A DNA stretch of 64,000 bases from NCBI RefSeq assembly GCF_042666655.1, contig NZ_JBHTDE010000002.1, positions 310,001 to 374,000 of the forward strand. The letters run 5' to 3'. The first letter of the stretch is position 1, and each line of letters starts with the position of its first letter. Positions 1-9,067 of the stretch are shown here, one piece after another. The notes beneath the pieces were generated by a model. That model was given only the letters and a program-made list of their open reading frames with translations. It had not been told where the DNA came from and made no database searches. The translations under genes were made by a program, and so were the position numbers. The DNA is from Paracraurococcus sp042666655 (GTDB lineage Bacteria > Pseudomonadota > Alphaproteobacteria > Acetobacterales > Acetobacteraceae).

Positions 1-2
1 TC

Positions 3-797
3 CGCCAGCTCCGCGTCGCCCTCGACATGCGCCGGGCCGCGGCGAGCGTCGGGCCGGAACGGCGCATCGAGGTGAACATCGCGCACCAGCGCCTGCAACT
101 GATCGAGAATGGCCGCGTCAGGCTCGAGATGGCGGTGATCGTCGGCAAGCCGGCGCGGGCCACGCCGATGCTGCGGGTCCGGCTGACCAACGTGGTCTTC
201 AACCCGCCCTGGGGCGTGCCGGAGCGCAACGCGAAGGAAGACCTGCTGCCGAAATTCCGCACCAACCCGCGGGCGATGATGGAGAAGGGCTTCCGGGTCT
301 ACGGCTTCGCCGAGGGCCAGCGGGTCGAGATCGATCCCACCACCATCGACTGGCGCTCGGTGAACCCCGAGCGCTTTCCCTATATCATCCGACAGGATGC
401 GGGCGACGCGAACGCGCTCGGCCGGATCAAATTCGTCATCCCGAATACCGAGGACATTTACATGCACGACACGCCCGATCGCGGCCTGTTCCGCCGCGCC
501 GAGCGTGCCCTGTCCTCCGGCTGCATCCGGCTGGAGAAGCCGATGGAATTGCTGGACATCGCGCTGCAGGGCGCCGCCGGCTGGGACCGGGCGCGGGTGG
601 ACCAGGTGCTGGCGGGCCGGCAGACCTCGGGCGTCGGGGTGCCGCGACCGATCCCGGTGCGGCTGCATTATACCACCGTGACGCTGGAAGGCGCCGAGCT
701 CCGCATGCGCCAGGACATCTATGGGCATGACGCGGCCTATGCCCGCGCCCTCGACGCGCCGCGGCTGCCGCGTGTCGCCGAGCTACGGATCCGCTGA
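3..797 (+). CDS. L,D-transpeptidase, YkuD domain (5'-truncated by window edge)
   Basis: The visible 264 residues are the C-terminal part of a YcbB/LdtD-type murein L,D-transpeptidase, a periplasmic enzyme that makes 3-3 cross-links in peptidoglycan. The reading frame is open to the window edge, so the start lies upstream; the first in-frame ATG at 27 is unlikely to be the real start because the text before it already matches the family. The YkuD core runs from the IEVNIAHQRL strand to the catalytic motif HDTP (near 463) followed by SSGCIRL, with the nucleophile Cys codon at 522-524. The next gene starts one base after the stop and is a DUF882 protein. The same pairing (ldtD with mepK) is known in E. 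coli, which supports a shared role in cell-wall remodelling. Confidence 0.9.
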   Translation, partial: RQLRVALDMRRAAASVGPERRIEVNIAHQRLQLIENGRVRLEMAVIVGKPARATPMLRVRLTNVVFNPPWGVPERNAKEDLLPKFRTNPRAMMEKGFRVYGFAEGQRVEIDPTTIDWRSVNPERFPYIIRQDAGDANALGRIKFVIPNTEDIYMHDTPDRGLFRRAERALSSGCIRLEKPMELLDIALQGAAGWDRARVDQVLAGRQTSGVGVPRPIPVRLHYTTVTLEGAELRMRQDIYGHDAAYARALDAPRLPRVAELRIR

Positions 798-798
798 G

Positions 799-1365
799 AT
801 GGTGACCGCCGCCTGCCCCTGCTGCCCCGCATCCGGCCGCCGCACCCTGCTGCGTGGTGCGGCCGGCCTGCTTTGCGGTGCGATCGGCGGCGGCGCCGCC
901 GTCGCGCAGGTCACCGCCGGTGCGGCGCGCAGCCTCCGCATCCACCGCATGCAGACCGAGGAAAGCTTCGCGGGCATTTACTGGCGCGATGGCCGCTATG
1001 ACCGTGAGGCGTTGAAGCAGCTCGATTGGCTGTTCCGCGACCCTGCGCGGGAGGAAGCCACGCCGATGGACCCGCGGCTGTTCGACGTGATGTATATCCT
1101 GGCGCGCGAGTTGGAGGCCGAGGAGGGGTTCCAGGTGATCAGCGGCTACCGCTCGCCCGAGACCAATGCCGCAAGGGCACGCGAATCCGGCCGGGTGTCG
1201 CGCGCCTCCCTGCATATGTCGGGCATGGCCGCGGATGTCCGGCTGGCGGGACGGGACAGCTTCGGCCTGGCCCGGCTGGCGGCGGCGATGCAGATCGGCG
1301 GCGTCGGCCTCTATCGGCGCGACGGATTCGTGCATCTCGACTGCGGCCCGGCGCGGCGCTGGTAG
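799..1365 (+). CDS. DUF882 / MepK-like murein endopeptidase
   Basis: A 188-residue protein of the YcbK/MepK family (peptidase M15 fold), predicted to be a zinc-dependent murein endopeptidase in the periplasm. The start at 799 is preferred over the longer frame from 721, because 721 lies inside the previous gene and 799 begins directly after its stop. Around residues 15-38 there is a twin-arginine type signal (RRTLLRG followed by a hydrophobic stretch ending in AVAQ). The zinc-site pattern is visible: SGYRSPETN, then H in SLHMSG, D in AADVRL, and H in FVHLDCG near the C-terminus. It is probably co-transcribed with the upstream L,D-transpeptidase. Confidence 0.88.
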   Translation: MVTAACPCCPASGRRTLLRGAAGLLCGAIGGGAAVAQVTAGAARSLRIHRMQTEESFAGIYWRDGRYDREALKQLDWLFRDPAREEATPMDPRLFDVMYILARELEAEEGFQVISGYRSPETNAARARESGRVSRASLHMSGMAADVRLAGRDSFGLARLAAAMQIGGVGLYRRDGFVHLDCGPARRW

Positions 1366-1382
1366 CGGGAGGCGACCCGACG

Positions 1383-1838
1383 ATGCTGCGCGGCCTGCTG
1401 CCGCTTCTCCTGCTTTTCGGCTGCGCGCCCGCGGCCGAGCCACCCATGGTCGACGAGGCGCCGCAGCCGCCCGCGCTCACATTGGCGCCGCGGGTGGAAT
1501 GGCGCCCGATCGCCATCGACAGGCGAGGCGGGATCGCTGCGGCGTTTGAGGCGTCCGAGGCGGCGCACTGGACCCCCGGGCTGCGCCGGGTCTGGATCGT
1601 GCTGAACCTGGGGGAACCGATCCGCCTGCCGGAGACCGGTGGCCGCGCCCGCAGCGTCGCCTTCCTGGCGGATTACCGCTGCACCGAGCAGTCCTGGCGG
1701 CCGCTGGAGGGCAGTTGGTACCGCGCGCCGGACGCGCAGGGCCTCGAGTTCGAGGAGCGGCCCCGGCTGAGCGAGGAACGCGGCGTGCAGCCCGGCACGC
1801 TCGTCGCCGTCTTCTTCGAGGCCGCCTGCCGCCTGTAA
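1383..1838 (+). CDS. small putative lipoprotein, function unknown
   Basis: A 151-residue secreted protein with a lipoprotein signal: a short hydrophobic N-terminus LLPLLLLFGC, with the lipobox Cys at about residue 14. The mature part has a YRCTEQSW segment and ends in FFEAACRL. I do not recognise a family. It follows the DUF882 gene by 17 bases on the same strand and is probably the third gene of that cell-wall operon. The start at 1383 is chosen because it gives the lipoprotein signal; a longer frame upstream would run through the previous gene. Confidence 0.7.
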   Translation: MLRGLLPLLLLFGCAPAAEPPMVDEAPQPPALTLAPRVEWRPIAIDRRGGIAAAFEASEAAHWTPGLRRVWIVLNLGEPIRLPETGGRARSVAFLADYRCTEQSWRPLEGSWYRAPDAQGLEFEERPRLSEERGVQPGTLVAVFFEAACRL

Positions 1839-1957
1839 TCGGGGCAGCGACGCCACCCGGAAGTTGAACGCCGATCCGACGGGAATCGGCTCTCCGCCAT
1901 CCCACCTTACGGGCTTGTGTCGCATAGACGACGCGGGAATAGGGAGGCTGTGCCGCA

Positions 1958-2323
1958 ATGCGGGTCCTGCTGATCGAGGACGATGAACTCGTCCGGAGCG
2001 CCCTGTCGGAGACGCTGGACGGCCACGGCTTCGAGGTGGACGGCCTGGCCAATGCCGAGGATGCGTTGATCCTGCTCGGCGCCGGCCAGGTGCCGGATGT
2101 GCTCGTCACCGACGTCAACCTCGGCCCCGGTCTCGATGGCTTCGACTTGGCGGAACTGGCCCGGGCGCGGCATCCGAAGGTCGAGGTGATCCTGATCAGC
2201 GGCACCACGCCCGACTTGGCGGGCCGTGCCGCCGGCCGGCACGAGCGCTTCCTGCAAAAGCCCTTCGCGCCGGAGCAACTGGCCGCGAAGATCCGCGAGG
2301 CCGGCGCGGAACGCCTCGGCTGA
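1958..2323 (+). CDS. single-domain response regulator (CheY-like receiver)
   Basis: A 121-residue stand-alone receiver domain. The acidic pocket is D8/D9 (IEDDE), the phosphoacceptor is D52 in LVTDVNL, the conserved Ser/Thr is in LISGTT (about residue 81), and the conserved Lys is K101 in LQKPF. There is no output domain, so it probably works by protein contact or phosphotransfer. No histidine kinase lies beside it; the only kinase-like sequence in the window (near 61.3-63.0 kb) is a pseudogene. The gene is convergent with the TctC gene, with stop codons two bases apart. Confidence 0.9.
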   Translation: MRVLLIEDDELVRSALSETLDGHGFEVDGLANAEDALILLGAGQVPDVLVTDVNLGPGLDGFDLAELARARHPKVEVILISGTTPDLAGRAAGRHERFLQKPFAPEQLAAKIREAGAERLG

Positions 2324-2325
2324 CC

Positions 2326-3285
2326 CTATTGGTCCAGGGTGATGTTGTGCTCCCGGATTACCTTGCCGAGGCTGGCGGTATCGGCGCGAAGCTGCTCGCG
2401 GAAGGCCCTGGCGCCATCGGTGCGCGGCTCGCCGCCCAATTCGGCGACGCGCTGGCGCACCGCGGGCTCCTGCATCACCTGGCGCAGCGCCTCCTCCAGC
2501 TTCGCCACCACGGCTGGCGGGGTATTGCCCTGCACCAGCACGCCCTGCCAGGTGCCGGCATTGGGGTGCGGCCAGCCGAGTTCGGCGAAGGTCGGTAAGT
2601 CCGGCAGCGTCGCCAGCCGTCGCGGGCCGGAGACGGCGATGCCGCGCATCTGGCCCTGGGTGACATAGGGCATCGACTGGGTGGCGCCGGCCATGGTCAG
2701 GTCTGCCTCGCCGCTCACCACCGCAAGCAGCGCCGGGGCGCCGCCGCGATAGGGCACCTGGGTCATCCCGCCGCCCCAGGATGCGGCGAGCGCGACGGAG
2801 ACCAGGTGGGTCAGCGTCCCGGCCCCGGCATTGCCGAAATTCAGCTTGCCCGGATTGGCCTTCACATAGGCCGCCAGCGCGGCCGCATCCGGCACCGCCA
2901 GCGTGTTGCGCGCGGCGAGGATGTAGGGCGCGTAGATCAGCATGTTCACCGTCGCCAGGTCCTTCTCGACATCGAAGGGCAGCCTGGTGAACAGGAAGGG
3001 GTTGGTCGCCAGCACGCTGACATCGAGCAGCAGCATGGCGGTGCCGTCGGGTGGGCTTTTGGCCACGTGGTCGGCGCCGATATTGCCGCCGGCACCGGTG
3101 CGGTTCTCGACGACCACGCTCTGGCCGACCAGCTTGCCGAGCGGCGTGGCGATCAGCCGCGCCAGGATGTCGCTGGTGCCGCCCGGGGCATTGGGGACGA
3201 TGATGCGCAGCGGCCGGTCGAAGGTCTGGGCATGGGCGATGGATGGTGCGGCCAATGTGGCGGCGAGCAAATGGCGTCTCAGCAT
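2326..3285 (-). CDS. TctC/Bug-family periplasmic solute-binding protein
   Basis: A 319-residue tripartite-tricarboxylate-transporter receptor (Bug family) that should bind an organic acid in the periplasm. The start at 3285 gives a signal peptide ending in SIAHAQ, followed by the family landmarks RIIVPNAPGG, VVENRTGAGG, the NFGNAGAG-like ligand loop and the VPYRG motif. It lies 23 bases downstream of an enolase-superfamily dehydratase on the same strand, so the two are probably an operon and the ligand may be that enzyme's substrate (inference). No TctA or TctB membrane component is present in the window. Confidence 0.92.
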   Translation of the reverse strand: MLRRHLLAATLAAPSIAHAQTFDRPLRIIVPNAPGGTSDILARLIATPLGKLVGQSVVVENRTGAGGNIGADHVAKSPPDGTAMLLLDVSVLATNPFLFTRLPFDVEKDLATVNMLIYAPYILAARNTLAVPDAAALAAYVKANPGKLNFGNAGAGTLTHLVSVALAASWGGGMTQVPYRGGAPALLAVVSGEADLTMAGATQSMPYVTQGQMRGIAVSGPRRLATLPDLPTFAELGWPHPNAGTWQGVLVQGNTPPAVVAKLEEALRQVMQEPAVRQRVAELGGEPRTDGARAFREQLRADTASLGKVIREHNITLDQ

Positions 3286-3308
3286 GGTCTCTCTCCCCTC
3301 TGCTTCGT

Positions 3309-4544
3309 TCAGCCGCCGGGCCGCAGCGGCGTGCCGTATTCGCGGATGGTCGCGTCCTCGCGCTTCCTTACGGCTGGCAGCAGGCCGGTGCCAAGGCCAG
3401 GCGCGGTCGGTGCCTGGGCCAGGCCGCCCGTGATCAGCGGCAGGTCGGTGACGAGGTCGCGGTACCAGGTGGCGAGGGTCGCCCGGACCACTTCCTGGAA
3501 GATCGCGGTCGGCGCGTGGATCGCCAGCTGCAGCCCGGCCATCAGGGTCACCGGTCCAGTGCAGTCGTGCGGCGCCAGCGGTTTGGCGAAGGCTTCGGCC
3601 AGACCGGCGATCTTGCGCCCCTCGGTCAGCCCGCCGCACCAGGCAAGGTCGAGCATGGCGAAATCGACTGCGTGGGCTTCCAGCATCTGGCGGTAGGCGA
3701 CAGCACCGCCCAGTGTCTCGCTGCCGCAGATCGGCACCCGGGTCTGCCGACGCAGATCGGCCAGGGCCTTGAAGTCGCCCATCTTGGCGATCGGGTCCTC
3801 GGCCCAGAAGATGCCGAGATCCTCCAGCCCCTGGCAGATGCGGATCGCGGCCTGGGCGGACCAGAGACTGTGCAACTCGGCCATCACCTCGATTCGGTCG
3901 CCGACCGCGGCGCGGATCTTCCGGAAGGGCTCCAGCCCAACCTTCAACTCGGCCAGGGTGATCATCTGCCCGCCCGAGGCTGCGGCCTGGATGTCGAGCG
4001 GCCAGATCTTCATCGCCGTGTAGCCCTCCGCCAGCAGGCTCTCGGCCAGCGCGCCGGCGTCGCGCATGAAGGCGAGCTGGTCGTCATAGGGCCCGGTGGC
4101 GACATCGCCGGCGTCGATGTCGCGCCGCCCGGCGGCTACCCCCTTGGCGGTGCCGCTGTTGTAGGCGTAGCCGGCGCAGGTGTTGTAGGTGCGGATCTCG
4201 GTCCGGCTGGCACCGCCCAGCGCCTCATGCACCGGGATGCCGTGCCGCTTGCCCATGAGGTCCCAGAGGGCGAGGTCGACGGCGCTCGCTGCCCGTACCT
4301 CGGCGCTGGCGCTGGCGAAGCCGAGATAGGGCGTCATCAGGTGGCGCGAGACCGCCTCGATCCGCCGGCTGTCGCGGCCAATCAGCCAGGGGGCGATGGT
4401 CTCATGCAGTACCGCCTCGACCGCCTGGGCGCCGCGGAAGCTCTCGCCCAAGCCTACCAGGCCCTCGTCGGTCTCGATCTCGACCCAGATCAGGTTGGGC
4501 CGCTCGGCGATGCGGATGGTGCGAAGGCATTGGATCCTGGACAT
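3309..4544 (-). CDS. mandelate racemase/muconate lactonizing enzyme family protein (sugar-acid dehydratase-like)
   Basis: A 411-residue member of the enolase superfamily, MR/MLE branch. The N-terminal capping domain includes ALWDLMGK. The barrel carries the TAMKIWPLD lysine strand, the metal-ligand acids in MAELHSLW, AEDPI and GSETLGG, and the C-terminal His in APHDCTGPV. This pattern fits acid-sugar dehydratases such as galactonate or gluconate dehydratases, but the exact substrate cannot be read from sequence. The start at 4544 is chosen because upstream in-frame sequence runs into a repeat element. It probably forms an operon with the downstream TctC gene. The 5' side faces a divergent GST gene. 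Confidence 0.88.
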   Translation of the reverse strand: MSRIQCLRTIRIAERPNLIWVEIETDEGLVGLGESFRGAQAVEAVLHETIAPWLIGRDSRRIEAVSRHLMTPYLGFASASAEVRAASAVDLALWDLMGKRHGIPVHEALGGASRTEIRTYNTCAGYAYNSGTAKGVAAGRRDIDAGDVATGPYDDQLAFMRDAGALAESLLAEGYTAMKIWPLDIQAAASGGQMITLAELKVGLEPFRKIRAAVGDRIEVMAELHSLWSAQAAIRICQGLEDLGIFWAEDPIAKMGDFKALADLRRQTRVPICGSETLGGAVAYRQMLEAHAVDFAMLDLAWCGGLTEGRKIAGLAEAFAKPLAPHDCTGPVTLMAGLQLAIHAPTAIFQEVVRATLATWYRDLVTDLPLITGGLAQAPTAPGLGTGLLPAVRKREDATIREYGTPLRPGG

Positions 4545-4650
4545 GTGGCTCACTTGGCTCGGAAGGTGCTTATCCGGCGACGGACGTCCTGGCGTCCATG
4601 GTCGAGTGGACTGCAAGACGTCCCTGTAGAGAAGAGAGGCGGGACCGCGG

Positions 4651-4745
4651 AGCAAGAAGCATTGCCTCTCCCAGCCCACATCCTTTTCTTCTGTGGCTGG
4701 CACTGGCCGCGCGGCAGGTACCAAGCCACAAACTCGAGAAAGGTG
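4651..4745. repeat. dispersed multi-hairpin element, copy A
   Basis: This is one of seven related intergenic elements. A short 5' hairpin (GCAA...TTGC around 4652-4666) is followed by a pyrimidine-rich spacer. The main stem pairs TGTGGCTGGCAC (4692-4703) with GGTACCAAGCCACA (4717-4730) around GGCCGCGCGG. The third hairpin seen in other copies is not clear here, so the right end may be truncated. The element lies between two divergent start codons, not at gene ends. Confidence 0.65.
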
Positions 4746-4854
4746 CGACCGACGTCATCCCTGATCCTACGTACCCTACCGACCCCCCTTCGATCCAACA
4801 CGGCTTAGGCGCGACAGGATGGGGGAGGGGACCGCCAAACAAGAGAGACCATCC

Positions 4855-5490
4855 ATGCTCCAACTGATCAGCGCCACGCCCAGCCCCTATGCGCGGAAGG
4901 TCCGCATCACCCTTGCCGAGAAGGGCATTCCCTTCGAACTGGTGACCGAAGTGCCATGGGACAGCACCACCCAGACACCGAGACACAACCCGCTGGAGAA
5001 GCTGCCGGTCCTGATCCTGGAGGACGGCAGCAGCGTCTACGAGAGTCGCTACATCCTGGAAGTGATCGAGGCGAAGTGGCCGGAGCCACCCCTTGTCCCG
5101 GCCGATGTCTGGGCGCGCCTGGCCGCCCGCAAGGTCGAGGTCATCGCCGACGGCGTCTGCGACGCCTGCGTCCTGCTGTTCTGGGAACGCCACCGTGCGC
5201 CCGCGCAACAGAGCGCCGAATGGATCGCCCGGCAGCGCCGCAAGGTCGACGGCGGGCTGCGTGCCCTAGCGGAAACCGCCGGCGATCGCGAATGGGTGGT
5301 TGGCGAAAGCTTCGGCCTGGCCGATATCGCCACCGGCACGGTGCTGCGCTACCTCGACGTGCGCTTCCCCGAGCACCCCTGGCGCAGCCAGTATCCCAAC
5401 CTCGTCGCCCTTTCGGCCCGGCTGGAGGCCCGTCCCTCCTTCGCCGCGACTGTGCCGGTGCCGCAGGTCATCAGCGACAAGGTGGTCTGA
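4855..5490 (+). CDS. glutathione S-transferase family protein
   Basis: A 211-residue cytosolic GST. The N-terminal thioredoxin-like half has SPYARKVRI in place of the usual active-site loop. LPVLILEDGSSVYESR is the glutathione-binding cis-Pro/ESR segment at about residues 50-66. The all-helical C-terminal half contains GESFGLADIATG, the usual N-capping and Asp motif. The start at 4855 puts the SPYARKVR loop at its normal distance from the N-terminus; the upstream ATG at 4819 would add 12 unsupported residues. The gene runs directly into a decayed oxidoreductase pseudogene. Confidence 0.9.
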   Translation: MLQLISATPSPYARKVRITLAEKGIPFELVTEVPWDSTTQTPRHNPLEKLPVLILEDGSSVYESRYILEVIEAKWPEPPLVPADVWARLAARKVEVIADGVCDACVLLFWERHRAPAQQSAEWIARQRRKVDGGLRALAETAGDREWVVGESFGLADIATGTVLRYLDVRFPEHPWRSQYPNLVALSARLEARPSFAATVPVPQVISDKVV

Positions 5491-6545
5491 CCCCACGCCG
5501 AAGCTGTTCGACCCCTCCGCACTGACGGAGGTGACGCTGCGCAACCGCATCGCGATCTCGCCCGTGACGCAATATTCCTGCAGCCCGGACGGGGTGGTGA
5601 CGGATTGGCACCTGGCGCATCTCGGCGCCGGTGCAATGGGCGGCGCCGGGCTGGTACGAGTGGAACAGTTGGCGGTCTCGCCCGAGGGCCGCATGACGCC
5701 GGGCGGCGCCGCTCTCTGGAACGACGACCAAGCCGAGGCGCTGGCGCGGGTCACCCGCTTCCTCAAGGCGCGGTGCCCGGCGTCCAGCTCGGCCATTCCT
5801 GCCGCAAAGGCGGCCTTCACAAGCTGTGGGATGGCTACACCAAGCTCGAGGCCGACGACCCGGAGGGCTGGGAGTCCATCGCCCCCTTCGGCCTCTCCTT
5901 TGGTGGCCGCCTCCCGCGCGCCGCGCGGGCACGACGCCGGCTTCGTGTGGCTGGAGATCCGCTATGCGCAGGGTTTCCTCGGCGCGTCGTTCCTCTCGCC
6001 CATCGCCGATGGCCGCGTCGACGAGCATGGTGGCACTGCCGAGAATCGCGCCCGATTCCTGGTCGCTGCTTTCCGGGCGGTGCGGGCGGCATGGCCGGAA
6101 CGCCTGCTGCTGATCGTTCGCATGGGCGCCATCGACTTCCACTCCGACACCCACACGGTCCAGGACAGCATCGCGCTCGTCGAGGCGCTGGCGGTGCGTG
6201 GCCTCGACCGGGTCGACATCAGCCTCGGCATGAACATCAACGCGGCCGAGGTCCCCTGGACCGAGTGCGGCTTCATGGTGCCGACCGCGTCGCGTATCCA
6301 GCGGGAGACGGGGATGCCGGTCGCGGTGTCCTGGAACCTTGGCGCCCCGGTGGCGGCGGACCGGCTGATCCGCGACGAGGGCGCCGGCCTGTTGATGGTG
6401 GGACGGCCGGCGCTGGCCAATCCGCCTTGACCGCTGCTGGCGGCGATGACTTGGGGCAAGGCCTACCCTCGAGGCTGCTGCCGCCGCAGTACCGGAGCTT
6501 CCTGGAGAAGGCGAAGGACAACCCGCATCTGGGCGGGTTCGGCCC
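5491..6545 (+). pseudogene. decayed NADH:flavin oxidoreductase (old yellow enzyme family)
   Basis: Sequence of an OYE-family flavoenzyme is spread over two frames. The frame beginning PKLFDPSALTEV just after the GST stop has no start codon. It runs through SPVTQYSCSPDGV and DWHLAHLGAGAMGGAG, shifts frame near 5770 (GAVPGVQLGHSCRKGG continues in another frame), and shifts back near 5910-5937 with loss of sequence. The usual active-site HAAH is replaced by RYAQ in EIRYAQGF. A TGA at 6428-6430 stands where the family has Trp (PYW), and the C-terminal tail LLPPQYRSFLEKA is out of frame again. Several independent lesions make this a clear pseudogene. Confidence 0.85.
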
Positions 6546-6621
6546 CGGCGCTGCAAAGGGGCCACTGTCCCCTCTGCACTCCCCCGCCAGGGGACGCGGT
6601 GACCCCTGGACCGAACTGGGT

Positions 6622-8259
6622 TCAGGCTGCCTCGGAGAGAGCCTCGCGGCCGCGGATGAAATCCGCTGCCTTCTCGGCGATCATCAGCGTGGTCGCATAG
6701 GTGTTGGCGCTCGGCATGCCGGGCATGATCGAGGCATCGACCACCCGCAGCGCCTGCATCCCATGCACCAGCAACCGGTCGCTCACCACCGCGCTCGCGT
6801 CGGTCTCCGGCCCCATCCGCGCCGTGCCGATCAGGTGGTAGGTCGTGCTGCCGTTCTTCTTGGCGAAGTCCAGCAGTTCGTCGTCGGTCTGCACGTCGGG
6901 GCCGGGCAGCGTCTCGGCATCGACGTATTGGCCGAGCTCAGGCGTGCCCAGCATCCGCCGCAGCAGCCGCATGCCTCCGAGATGCACGCGGATATCCATC
7001 GGGTCCGAGAGGTAGTTGGGGTTGATCTCCGGATCCTCGAAGACATTGGTGCTGCGGGCGCGCACCCAGCCGGTACTCTCCGGCCGGTGCTGCCAGGCGC
7101 CGGCGGTCACGCCGGGCACCTCGTCCAGCACGTAGACCTTGCCCTCGGCATAGCTGCCGGGGGTGAAGACGCATTGCAGGTCGGGCTCGTCCAGCCCCTC
7201 GAAGCTCTTCCAGAAGACATGCACGTGGCTCGGCGCGGTCGCCAGGATGCTCGGCTTGCCCATCGCCCAGCGGGCGATCTGCCCGCCGAGCTTAAGGCCG
7301 CGCGCCAGCTCGTTCAGTGTCTCCACCCCCGGTCGCGCCCGCATGACGAAGCGGGACGCGTAGTGATCGCGGAAATTGGACCCCACGCCGCGCAGCGCGT
7401 GGACCACCGGCACGCCGAGCCTGCCCAGCAGATCGGCCGGGCCGACGCCGGATACCTGCAGCAGCCGCGCCGTGTTCACAGTGCCGGAGGACAGGATCAC
7501 CTCCCGCCGCGCGCGCACCTCCTGCGCTGGCGCGGAGGGTGCCGCGACATACCGGACGCCGACCGCCCGCTTGCCCTCGAACAGGATGTGGCTGGCGCGC
7601 GCATTGGTGCGGACTTCCAGGTTGGGCCGCGCCAACGCCGGCTTCAGGAAGGCGACCGCGGCCGAGACGCGTCGCCCCTTGCGGATGGCCCGCTGGAAAT
7701 AGCCGACGCCGGCTTGGTTGCCGGAATTGTAGTCGACGCAGCGGGGAATCCCGATGCCCTCGCAGCCCTTGATGAAGGCTTCCGACAGCGGATGGATCCA
7801 GTCCATGTCGGTGATCGGGATGCCGTCCTCGTTCCGGCCGCGGCTGTCGTCGCTGACGCCGATGCGGTTCTCGGACCGGCGGTAATAGGGCAGGCAATCC
7901 GCATAGCCCCAGCCGCGGTTGCCGCGCTGCGCCCAGTTGTCGAGGTCGGCCGGCTGGCCGCGGTTGTAGATCATGCCGTTGACCGACGAGGAGCCGCCCA
8001 GCGTCCGCCCCTGCACCGTGCTGATCCGCCGGCCGCCGGTCATCTCCAGCGGCTCGGTCTTGAACTGCCAGGTGACGCCGGGATCCGCCAGCGTCTTGAT
8101 GAAGCCGGCCGGGATGTGGATGAAGGGGTTGCGGTCGGGCGGACCGGCCTCCAGCACGCAGACGGTGAGGTTCGGGTCGGCGCTCAGCCGGTTGGCGAGA
8201 ACCGACCCTGCGGCGCCGGAGCCGACAATGACATAGTCGAAGGTATCGGCGTCGCTCAT
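6622..8259 (-). CDS. GMC family FAD-dependent oxidoreductase (choline/alcohol dehydrogenase-like)
   Basis: A 545-residue GMC oxidoreductase of the size of choline and alcohol dehydrogenases. The FAD-binding Rossmann motif VIVGSGAAGS is at residues 10-19. Signature 1 is GRTLGGSSSVNGM and signature 2 is SSGTVNTARLLQVSG. The C-terminal active-site region has YHLIGTARMG and DASIMPGMPSANTYAT. It is the last gene of a minus-strand operon after an epoxide hydrolase and a 2-keto-4-pentenoate hydratase-like gene (25-base gap), so it probably oxidises an alcohol made in that pathway (inference). The substrate cannot be named. Confidence 0.92.
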   Translation of the reverse strand: MSDADTFDYVIVGSGAAGSVLANRLSADPNLTVCVLEAGPPDRNPFIHIPAGFIKTLADPGVTWQFKTEPLEMTGGRRISTVQGRTLGGSSSVNGMIYNRGQPADLDNWAQRGNRGWGYADCLPYYRRSENRIGVSDDSRGRNEDGIPITDMDWIHPLSEAFIKGCEGIGIPRCVDYNSGNQAGVGYFQRAIRKGRRVSAAVAFLKPALARPNLEVRTNARASHILFEGKRAVGVRYVAAPSAPAQEVRARREVILSSGTVNTARLLQVSGVGPADLLGRLGVPVVHALRGVGSNFRDHYASRFVMRARPGVETLNELARGLKLGGQIARWAMGKPSILATAPSHVHVFWKSFEGLDEPDLQCVFTPGSYAEGKVYVLDEVPGVTAGAWQHRPESTGWVRARSTNVFEDPEINPNYLSDPMDIRVHLGGMRLLRRMLGTPELGQYVDAETLPGPDVQTDDELLDFAKKNGSTTYHLIGTARMGPETDASAVVSDRLLVHGMQALRVVDASIMPGMPSANTYATTLMIAEKAADFIRGREALSEAA

Positions 8260-8284
8260 GCCGTGGATCTTTCCTGGTTCGCGC

Positions 8285-9067
8285 TCATTCTACGAAGCGG
8301 ACCGAGACCGTGCCAAGCCGGCCGAAATCGACACGCACGGCATCGCCTGGCTCGATCGCCAGCGGCGTCGCGCAGGTGCCGGTGGTGACGAACTGCCCAG
8401 CCCGCAGCGTGGTGCCCAGCCGCGTCATCTCGTTGACCATCCAGGTAAGCGCGATGCGCGGGTCGCCCAGCACGTTGGCGCCGACGCCCTCGCGCTCGTA
8501 TCGCGTGCCGACATGGGCGAGGCAGGTCGCCGCCGCCAGGTCCAGCCCGCGCCAATCCTCGGCGGCCGGGCCCAGCACATGCAGCAGCGCGCAGGCATTG
8601 TCGGCGATCAGCTGCGGCCCGCCGGCGGCGGTGAAATCGGCGAAGCGGCTGTCCGGCACCTCGATGCCGATGCGCAAATCCCCGACGGCGTCCATAACCT
8701 CGTCCCGGATGTATGCGGCCTCCCGCGGCGCCAGGTCGCGGGCGAGGGTGAAGGCGAATTCCGGCTCCGCCACCAGCATCGCATTCCCCCGCAGCGAGAT
8801 CTCGGCGCCATCCTCCAGCACCATTCCGGCGACGTAGCGCCCGACCAGTGGGCCATCGACATTGATATGCCGCTGCCCCGCGACATTGGTCGCGGCGATC
8901 TTCCAGCCGAGGATCTCGCCCGGTACCACCCTCGCCTGCACCGCATAGCCCTCGGTGCGGGTCTTCGGCCGGATGGTCGGCGGCAGCGCCGCCATCCGCG
9001 TGCGCGCCGCCACGTGCCGGCGCAACGGCGCGGCAGCGGCCTCGATGGCCAACCCATCGAGGCTCAT
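8285..9067 (-). CDS. 2-keto-4-pentenoate hydratase-like protein (MhpD family)
   Basis: A 260-residue protein of the MhpD/fumarylacetoacetase-like fold. Landmarks are GWKIAATN after the N-terminal helices, the metal-site acids in VAEPEFAF, IGIEVPDSRF, LIADNACA and the C-terminal TTGTCATPLAIEPGD. Members hydrate 2-hydroxypentadienoates or decarboxylate related keto acids in meta-cleavage pathways. The ATG overlaps the epoxide hydrolase stop by four bases, so the two are translationally coupled. The pathway is not complete here; no ring-cleaving dioxygenase is in the window. Confidence 0.88.
   Translation of the reverse strand: MSLDGLAIEAAAAPLRRHVAARTRMAALPPTIRPKTRTEGYAVQARVVPGEILGWKIAATNVAGQRHINVDGPLVGRYVAGMVLEDGAEISLRGNAMLVAEPEFAFTLARDLAPREAAYIRDEVMDAVGDLRIGIEVPDSRFADFTAAGGPQLIADNACALLHVLGPAAEDWRGLDLAAATCLAHVGTRYEREGVGANVLGDPRIALTWMVNEMTRLGTTLRAGQFVTTGTCATPLAIEPGDAVRVDFGRLGTVSVRFVE

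Noticed and set aside
4699..4714. GG-N10-GC match inside repeat copy A
   Set aside because: It comes from the GC-rich core palindrome, lacks TTGC, and is not shared as a promoter by the other copies.
5605..8388. 927-codon open frame on the plus strand
   Set aside because: Most of it lies antisense to the clear GMC gene and its translation shows no domain; only the short OYE remnant near 5770-5935 and 6460-6545 is meaningful.
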